Made by a program: the position numbers and the translations under genes. Below the pieces are notes generated by a model that saw only the letters and a list, made by a program, of their open reading frames with translations, ran no database searches and was not told the origin of the DNA. This document shows, in pieces, positions 28,144 to 33,933 of a stretch of 33,933 bases of DNA (positions are counted from its first letter, which is position 1; the number at the start of each line of letters is the position of its first letter). This stretch comes from Aminobacter sp. J41 (lineage in GTDB: Bacteria > Pseudomonadota > Alphaproteobacteria > Rhizobiales > Rhizobiaceae): positions 1-33,933 of the forward strand of contig NZ_JAGL01000034.1 of the NCBI RefSeq assembly GCF_000526635.1, read 5' to 3'.

Positions 28144-28233
28144 GGAGAGGTGGCCGAGTGGTTGAAGGCGCACGCCTGGAACGCGTGTATACGGGAAACC
28201 GTATCGAGGGTTCGAATCCCTCTCTCTCCGCCA
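28144..28233 (+). tRNA. tRNA-Ser(GGA)
   Basis: A 90-nt class II tRNA: acceptor GGAGAGG pairs with TCTCTCC (one G-U), then come discriminator G and encoded CCA. The D arm reads TGGCCGAGTGGTTGAAGGCG. The anticodon stem GCACGC/GCGTGT encloses CTGGAAC, anticodon GGA, which reads UCC and UCU. The long variable arm (about TACGGGAAACCGTA) is typical of serine tRNAs. The T arm is GAGGG-TTCGAAT-CCCTC. It stands alone, with about 200 bp free of genes upstream. Confidence 0.97.
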
Positions 28234-28297
28234 GTTTCTCCAAGCAATTTCATTCTTCCTTCGCACCGGTAACTGCGTCTTCAGTCCAATTCGCCCG

Positions 28298-28332
28298 AAA
28301 CGCCGCCGGCAGGAAGTTTCCCTCCCGCCGGC
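28298..28332 (-). terminator. Hairpin after the spermidine-synthase-like gene
   Basis: GCCGGC-GGGAGG and CTTCCT-GCCGGC (28305-28332) form a 12-bp stem with G-T pairs and a GAAA loop on the reverse strand. Only three Ts follow shortly after, so it may be a weak or Rho-assisted terminator. It begins 10 bp after the stop codon. Confidence 0.5.
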
Positions 28333-28342
28333 GCAGCCAAGG

Positions 28343-29065
28343 TTAGCCGATGGGCTCCAGCGCATCTTCCGCCGCCACCTCGGATGCAGCATCGGCGGCG
28401 GGTTTTGTTGCGAAGTAGATGTGGTGGAATGCATCCGCCCGGCCGCCGTCGAGGCAGATGTCCTCGCGGTGCCAGCACCACGGAAGCTGGTCGAGCCGCT
28501 CCTCGAACTCGTCCGAGATCGTTGCGGACCAGAACGCGGCGAGGCCGCCTGCCGCAAGCCGGTTCCAGACCGAACGGAGGCCGGGATTCTCATAGATTGC
28601 GCCGTTCGTCTCCCGGACCGTATAGTCGGGGCCATTGTCCGTATCCATCAGGATCATCTCGTAGCCCCCGCTCGCCTCGCGCAGCACGTCCAGCACGTCA
28701 CCGACCCGCAGCTCGACGCGACGGTCGTTGAGCGGATGGCCCGCAAGATGCCCGAAATGGCGCCGGTTCCATTCAATGATCTCCGGCACGAGCTCGCAAA
28801 CTGTTACCTTCCCGTCCGGCTCGAGCCATTCGAGCATGGTGCGAAGCGTAAAGCCCATGCCGAGACCGCCAATGAAGACGCGCCGAGCCGGCCCCCCGTA
28901 TAAGCGGGCGCTGCGCTCGGCCAGCATCGTCTCGGACTGGTGGTTGAGGTTCGACATCAGCTCCAGCCCGTTGAAGCGAATCTCGAAGACGTTGCCGCGC
29001 TGGCGCAGGATTATCTGGTCGCCGGACTCCGTCCGGTGACGCGCAACTTCCGTCCAAAGTGTCAT
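28343..29065 (-). CDS. Spermidine/spermine synthase-like methyltransferase-fold protein
   Basis: The product (240 residues from ATG 29065, 254 from 29107) has the spermidine-synthase fold: the nucleotide loop VFIGGLGMGFTLRTML, the acidic strand end VCELVPEIIEWNRRHF, VGDVLDVLREA and ILMDTDNGPDY. It lacks the strict aspartate pair (DGGDG-type) typical of true spermidine synthases, since the first motif is GGLGMG. It may therefore act on another substrate or be a SAM-binding enzyme of unknown role. The N-terminal beta-strand region (GDQIILRQRGNVFEIRFNGL) is as in the family. The start is uncertain: neither ATG has a strong ribosome site. It stands alone on its strand. Confidence 0.8.
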   Translation of the reverse strand: MTLWTEVARHRTESGDQIILRQRGNVFEIRFNGLELMSNLNHQSETMLAERSARLYGGPARRVFIGGLGMGFTLRTMLEWLEPDGKVTVCELVPEIIEWNRRHFGHLAGHPLNDRRVELRVGDVLDVLREASGGYEMILMDTDNGPDYTVRETNGAIYENPGLRSVWNRLAAGGLAAFWSATISDEFEERLDQLPWCWHREDICLDGGRADAFHHIYFATKPAADAASEVAAEDALEPIG

Positions 29066-29445
29066 GTCCAATGCCCATTCGTGCCACAGCCTCAGCTGCA
29101 GCATCACAAACCATTCAGCAGTGTTGGGTGGTGCTTGCGCGGTTGCCGTCGGCGATCAGCGCCGCGGCAACCGAGGCGCATGGTTTGCGCTGGCTCCGAT
29201 GATCAGCGGAAAGAGAACGCTATCGCAGGCAGTCATAACGAAGTCCGTCCTCGGGTTGCGTCCGGATCCGGCTTCCGCCAGCATCCGGCGGTGAGCTTGT
29301 TGACGCTCTCCATATCGGCCGGGCAGGCCGCCGAGTCAAATCCGGGTGACCTCCTGCCTCGGCTAGCCGCGGAAGTGAGAGGAGAATGATAAAGAGGCGC
29401 CTGCTCGCCAGAGCTCGCTGCTGTCTGCTTCTTGGCGACTTGCCC
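29066..29445. other. Gene-free stretch between the synthase-like gene and the L,D-transpeptidase
   Basis: No convincing gene. A short plus-strand frame starts at 29387 (ATG after GAGGAGA) but runs into the antisense of the transpeptidase gene and has no family likeness. No clear terminator for the transpeptidase was seen. The sequence is of ordinary composition. Confidence 0.5.
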
Positions 29446-30072
29446 TCAGATCACCCTCACCATGGCCCCGCTGGCGACCCGGTCATAAAGGTCGATGACG
29501 TCCTCATTCAGCATGCGGATACAGCCTGACGAGGCTTCGGTGCCGATGGTCCAGGGCTCGGACGTGCCGTGGATGCGATAAAGCGTGTCGCGCCCATCCT
29601 GGTAGAGATAGAGCGCCCGCGCGCCGAGCGGGTTGTGCGGCCCGGGCTCGATCCGCTGCGGCAGGCCGGGCGTTTCGTTGCGCATATCGTCGGTCGGGTG
29701 CCAGCCGGGCCACTTCGCCTTGCGGCCGATCGTGGCCGTACCCGACCACGCATGCCCCGACGCGCCGACGGCCACGCCATAGCGCCGCGCCTTCCCGCCT
29801 TCTTCAACCAGATAAAGAAACCGTTCGCGGGTATCGACGAGGATCGAGCCGACCGGCATGCCCTGCGGTGCCGGAACGATCGTCGGCCGGAACCGCGCAT
29901 CGAATTTTTCGCGGTTCACGATCCGCACTTCATAAGGCTCGTTGGCATAGGCGAGCTTCAGCTGTTCCAGCGAGGGGCCGGTTTCGCTGCGGGTCGAGCA
30001 CGCCGCCAGCAAGAGCAGACCGAGCGGCAGGAATGCCGCCCGGATCTGCTTGCCCTTCGACAGGATCGTCAC
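29446..30072 (-). CDS. L,D-transpeptidase (YkuD family) lipoprotein
   Basis: The 208-residue protein has a lipoprotein signal (LPLGLLLLAACS, lipidated Cys25) and so acts in the periplasm, anchored to membrane. The YkuD domain (about residues 75-208) has the catalytic pair His168 in RIHGTSEPW and Cys184 in ASSGCIRM. Such enzymes make 3-3 crosslinks in peptidoglycan or attach outer-membrane proteins to it; in rhizobia and brucellae many paralogues exist. The start is GTG 30072, seven bases after an AGG in the end of the autotransporter gene, whose stop is 7 bp away. Translation may thus depend on the upstream, now broken, frame. Confidence 0.92.
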   Translation of the reverse strand: MTILSKGKQIRAAFLPLGLLLLAACSTRSETGPSLEQLKLAYANEPYEVRIVNREKFDARFRPTIVPAPQGMPVGSILVDTRERFLYLVEEGGKARRYGVAVGASGHAWSGTATIGRKAKWPGWHPTDDMRNETPGLPQRIEPGPHNPLGARALYLYQDGRDTLYRIHGTSEPWTIGTEASSGCIRMLNEDVIDLYDRVASGAMVRVI

Positions 30073-30079
30073 CCGGCGC

Positions 30080-33000
30080 CTACCACTTCACGCGCAGGCC
30101 GATCGTTCCGGCGACGGAGTGGCTGTCGCCGAAGTGTTCGAGGCTGGTGGCAACGGACGCCTCGCCATAGACCGAGAACCTGTCGTCATTCCAGTTGAGC
30201 GTCCCACCGACGCCAATACCGCCCCACAGCCGGTCGTTGCGGCTCGTCACCTCCCCATCGGCGATCGCGACGCGGTAGCCGTCGAGGAACTCGTGGTAGA
30301 GGTTGGCGATGCCGTAGAGGCTCGCGCGCGACTTCGTCCCGTTTGCCGCCGTCCAGCGGGTTTCGTATTCGGCGGCAAGGCCGACGCGGGCACGCAAGGA
30401 GTCGCCGTCGCGCAGGGCAACGGTTGCACCGAACGGATCGGTGAAGTCGTCGAAGTCGATGCGCGAATAGACGAGCTGTGCCTGCGGCGTCAGCGACCAG
30501 GTCTCGTTGAGCGCGAACTTGTAGCCGGCCTCGATGCCGAGCGCGTAGCCAAGTCCGTCATTGCCGTCGGCGAGCACGGTTCCGAGCGTGGTCGAGCTGA
30601 TGTCGCTGTTCAGCCAGCTCACCTGCGCCTGCGCATCGACATAGAACCCGTTCATCCCGTACCAGGTGAGGCTGCCGCCGACGCCATAGCCCTGCGCATC
30701 GATCTCGCCGAGCCCGGACGCAGAGGCAATGTCGCCATTGACCTGTCCGTAGTGTACGGAAAGCCCCGCGATCAGCCGGCCCTTGTCGCTCTCATGCAAC
30801 AGGCCGTCAATGCCGGCCTGCAGCCGCCACAGCGTCTCGTCATATTCCGCTTCCGCCGTTGCCGACGCAGCCTCGTAATGGCCGCGCGCGCCCTCGATCC
30901 GGTCCCAGATGCCATTGGTTTCGAGCACGACGCTGCCGTCATTGCCGACATAGTAGCTTGCCTGCTCCTCCGTGACGGTGCAGCGGAAGTTCTGGCTCGC
31001 GTCCTTGCAGAACACGGTCTCGGCGGGAGCCACGTCTGCCGGATCACGCCAGTGGCGGTTGCCCACACGCTGCTGCCTTGTCGGCAGGTCGACGAGCGGG
31101 ACGAGCACCTTCGGATATTCCTGATAGACAGGCACGGTCGGCGTGAAGGCGACATTGCGCAGGTACCAGTTGCCGTCGGCTGCGTCGCCGCCGATGCCGT
31201 GGTGATAGAGGGCGTAGCTGTAGAGGCCGGCGAGAATCCGCTGTTCACCATCGACCGCATAGTCGCCCTGCAGCGTGAACACGCCCGGCGCCGAGGCTGC
31301 CGCATTGCGCACCTCGACCAGCAAAATGCCGTTGTCGACAGTCTGGGCGCCGGCGCCCTCGCGCCGGTCGATGACGATCGTCGTCGGCGCGCTGCCGAGC
31401 GAGGTGGCATCGACCACCAGCACGTCCGAATAGGAGCCGCTGCCGCCGCCGGCCGCCACCCCCTCGTTGAGCACGGTGTTGAGGAGGAGCGTGCCGCCAT
31501 TGGAGGTAAAGACGCCGGTACCGGCCGCACCGCCAGCCGTCGCATTGCTTGTCATCACCAGCGTGTTGCCGGTCTGCGGCCCGCGCAGGTCGATGACGCC
31601 GCTATGGCTGAAGGCGCCGAGATTGGTGAACTGGCCCTGGACAATGCCATTGCGCGAAAGGTTGTAGTAGCTCGCCTCGAGCGGCGTATTGCCCGCGCCC
31701 GTCGTCGGCACGTAGTAGCCGGCCGGGTCGGTCGCCGCATTGCCGCTGACGGGAGCAAGCCGCACCAGTGCGCCTGCCTGGTTGTCGAAGCTGCTCGAGG
31801 CCGCGCCAAAGTCGGAGATCGCGACGCGCTTGGTGTCGCGGGTGCCGTCGCCATCGGTGTCGGCAAAGTGGCGCACGTCGAACAGGCCGCCCGCCGTATT
31901 GGCAAAGCTGTTGCCGGCAACCGCTGCGAGTTCCAGAAAGCCGGTCACCGTCCCGCCGTTGGTGGTTGCGACCGCGCCCCGCGCAGCCTCCCAGCGGCCA
32001 ACGTCGGCGATCGCGCGGTCGGACGCGGCGGTGATCGTGCCGGCATTGGTCAGCGTGCTTGCCATCGACCTCAGCAGCACGCCGGAGGAGGGCCGGTTTG
32101 AGCTTGGTCCCGCGCCGGTCGCATCCGCCTGCCAGCCACCGGTAACGGTTGCGCCGCTGGCAATCTCGACACTTGCAGCGCCCGAGACCGAATCGACGAT
32201 GATGCCGGTGCCATACTCGCCGCTGGCGGTCACGCTGCTGAAGTTCGTGACGATGGCGTCTCCCACCGTGGCGAATGACGTCAGGCCGCCGGACTGAGAG
32301 CCGGTCGCAAGAACGCTGCCGAGATTCGTGACGCGCGCTTCCCCGGAGCCAAGATTATACGACCATGCACCATAGGATTGTTCACCTCGCACCCAGACGG
32401 AGCCCGCCTCGTTGATGTCGATCGTTGCATTGGCGCTGCTGCTGCCATTGTTCACCAGCGAGAGGGCGCCGTCGAGTAGATCTGCGCGGTTTCGATGGAG
32501 CCCGAGACGTCGATCGTGGCCGCCCCGAAGCCATAATTCAGGGCGTAGATGCCAACGCCTTCCTCGCCGTCGGTGAACACGCTGCCGGTATCAGCAAGAT
32601 ATCCGGCAACCGCGCCAGTTGCCGACGGGTTGAGGTTCCACGAGCTGATGGCAAAGGCCGATGATCCGGCCGTGAGCACGTCCCCGAATGCCTCGACCCT
32701 CACGGGACCCAGCCCGTAATGGATGCCATAGATACCGAAGCCGGAACCGCGCACGTCGATCGTGCTGCCGGCAAGTTGCCGAATCAGGATGCTGCCGTCG
32801 CTGGTCGTAATGAGGTCGGCCGCGGAAGTGTCATCGATTCGCCCGATGATGCCATGTGACTCGAGCGAATTGAGTATGGTCACGTTGGCGCCGGAGATGA
32901 TCTCGATGTCACTGTTGCCGCCATTGGCGTGCACCTGGACACCGTCCGCTACCGTGCCGTCGGTTGAAACCGAGACGCCAGTGGCGATCGTGACCCGCAA

Positions 33001-33351
33001 CAGGTCGTCCCCGAAGCCGTCGAGGTGGATGCCGTCAAAGTCGTAGCCCGGATCACGATCGACGACGATTCCGCTGCCGACGGCGAGGTCGAATCCTGTC
33101 GTCGTCGTATAGTTGATGCCCCCGGCATAGGGATTGAGAGCCGTGTCGGCACAGGTGATCGACGGTGGTGTGCCGCTCGCGGCGCCGCATTAGTCAGCGG
33201 CGCGTGCCTGATCGCCCGCCGACAACAAGCCCAGTCCGCCGAATACCGATGCAGCCAGTGCCTGTTTTAGCCGCCGGTTGACCCTGATCTCATGTGCTGA
33301 TGGAGGAAAATTCTGCGCAAAGCGCGGGGGGAGCGAGAAACTCTCGTTCAT
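30080..33351 (-). pseudogene. Autotransporter (type Va secretion, AIDA-type barrel), broken by a stop codon and a frameshift
   Basis: The reverse strand from ATG 33351 encodes a signal peptide (KQALAASVFGGLGLLSAGDQ, cleavage after ARA), then an in-frame TAA at 33190-33192, straight after the mature start. Past it the same frame continues as a passenger: SITCADTALNPYAGGINY, then repeated short glycine/asparagine-rich strands. It runs to a stop at 32452. The passenger resumes in another frame at about 32483 (DLLDGALSLVNNGSSS) and continues to 30080. It ends in a beta-barrel of about 270 residues (LWRLQAGIDGLL, YGQVNGDIAS, FGDSHSVAGTIGLRVKW, final Trp). The intact protein would have about 1090 residues. 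One inserted base near 32483 and one changed base at the TAA would restore it, so it is either a recent pseudogene or contains sequencing errors. Confidence 0.85.
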
Positions 33352-33673
33352 AAGCTGTCACCGTTGCCCAGCGCCCCCACGCTTGAAGATGAGGCTAAAC
33401 GGTCTAAAGAAGGAAATAAAGCCTAATGTTGTATTCCGGCTTCAGGTTGTATCGCCTCAACTTAGAAATCTTTGCATCCGTCAGCGGGTCTCTCCGCTCC
33501 ATCCCCGACTTGTTGACATACCTTACTGCCACTCCCTGTCCTTTGCTGGCTGGTATATTGCAGCGTTTGGCGCCAACTCTTGAGCGGATACTTAGTCTCC
33601 CGCCCTTCTCCGAAAGCCCTGGGAACGCCCTTAGAAATTTCCGCAGAAAGATGATTTTTCTCGCAAAATGTCG
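33352..33673. other. AT-richer gap before the rRNA operon
   Basis: No gene was found. Open frames on either strand (33426-33677 plus, 33404-33778 minus) have no family likeness, and the second runs across the rRNA promoter. The stretch just before 33674 is A/T-rich and could serve as an UP element. A TTGACA at 33515 has no matching -10. Confidence 0.5.
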
Positions 33674-33703
33674 TTGACATGGTTGGGGAGTGGGGCCTAT
33701 ATA
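33674..33703 (+). promoter_or_regulatory. rRNA operon promoter (P1-like)
   Basis: A consensus -35 TTGACA (33674-33679) is followed after 17-18 bp by CTATATA (33697-33703), with A/T-rich DNA upstream and a pyrimidine-rich start region downstream. It drives the leader that ends at the window edge. Confidence 0.75.
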
Positions 33704-33933
33704 CGCCTCACCAACGACGGCGGCGGCGCTGCTGGCGGCGAAGAGCTTCGCTCTTGTGATCCGCGAGTTGGACGACATTCAAGCGAGCCGCGTGAGCGAA
33801 CCTCGTCGGGCTGAAGCCGATGGTGATGGAGCCCGGGACACTGTTTTGTGTCTGATCTTTGACAACTGAATAGCGAAGAAAGAGAAACGTGGGCGGCAGA
33901 GGCTCGCGGGACTTGAGAAGGATCTTCGGATCT
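33704..33933 (+). other. rRNA operon leader (pre-16S), cut by window edge
   Basis: About 230 bp follow the promoter without a gene. The part TGATCTTTGACA at 33853-33864 resembles the boxA antitermination signal. The following ACTGAATAGCGAAGAAAGAG and ACGTGGGCGGCAGAG are, from memory, typical of rhizobial 16S leaders. The 16S gene itself is not in the window, so the call rests on promoter and leader sequence. Confidence 0.7.

Noticed and set aside
29387..29530. Short plus-strand frame with a good ribosome site (GAGGAGA-ATG)
   Set aside because: It runs mostly antisense to the end of the L,D-transpeptidase gene and has no protein-like features; kept only as a remark.
30050..32101. 683-codon plus-strand frame opposite the autotransporter
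   Set aside because: It is antisense to the barrel and passenger frame. Long mirror frames are usual in GC-rich genes, and the composition (Arg/Ala/Val/His-rich) fits no protein family.
33404..33778. 124-codon reverse-strand frame before the rRNA operon
   Set aside because: It spans the rRNA promoter and leader in antisense and has no recognisable domain.

Overview
The window looks like a chromosomal segment from a GC-rich alphaproteobacterium of the Hyphomicrobiales (Rhizobiales), most like the Mesorhizobium/Phyllobacteriaceae group. The reasons are the rhizobial-type PmtA, DUF2852 and cysteine-transglutaminase-like genes, an intracellular PHB depolymerase, a CtrA-type TTAA-N7-TTAAC site, and dispersed intergenic palindromes and 150-bp repeats of a kind I associate with mesorhizobia. 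No species can be named from sequence alone.

Layout. Positions 1-1130 are the right edge of a mobile island. It carries the 5' part of an IS256-family transposase, inserted into a serine site-specific recombinase whose start abuts the island/chromosome junction. The island has destroyed comM (yifB), of which only the 3' part (AAA+ core and C-terminus) remains up to 2022. Positions 2110-11378 (all minus) hold a transglutaminase-like cysteine peptidase with a CtrA-type box in front, phaZ, an FMN reductase-pyrF-DUF1330 operon, pmtA, dnaJ, an acyltransferase-3 gene, and dnaK. dnaK and dnaJ have separate promoter-like sites and terminators, with the acyltransferase between them. A DUF423 membrane gene (plus) follows, then about 1 kb of non-coding repeats.

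Positions 12971-17972 (minus) are the translation cluster infC-rpmI-rplT-pheS-pheT; infC begins with the rare codon AUU. On the plus strand follow an alpha/beta hydrolase joined to a BenE-type transporter, a DUF2852 gene, a YgjP-like metalloprotein, and the operon trpF-trpB-trpA-accD-folC (tryptophan, fatty acid and folate synthesis) ending at a shared bidirectional terminator. Convergent to it lie msrA and a small membrane protein gene. Then come tRNA-Ser(GGA), a spermidine-synthase-like methyltransferase gene, an L,D-transpeptidase lipoprotein gene, and a large autotransporter gene broken by an in-frame stop after its signal peptide and by a frameshift. The window ends inside the leader of an rRNA operon (plus strand), with a strong promoter at about 33674; 16S itself lies beyond the edge.

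Most of the window is conserved housekeeping DNA. The least ordinary parts are the nested insertions at comM, the decayed autotransporter, the two-hairpin element at 9321-9384, the CtrA-type palindrome at 2765-2789, the hairpin over the reductase promoter at 6030-6075, the cysteine-free AccD N-terminus, and the tandem repeats at 12391-12745. I did not find a clearly novel multi-gene defence or metabolic system.
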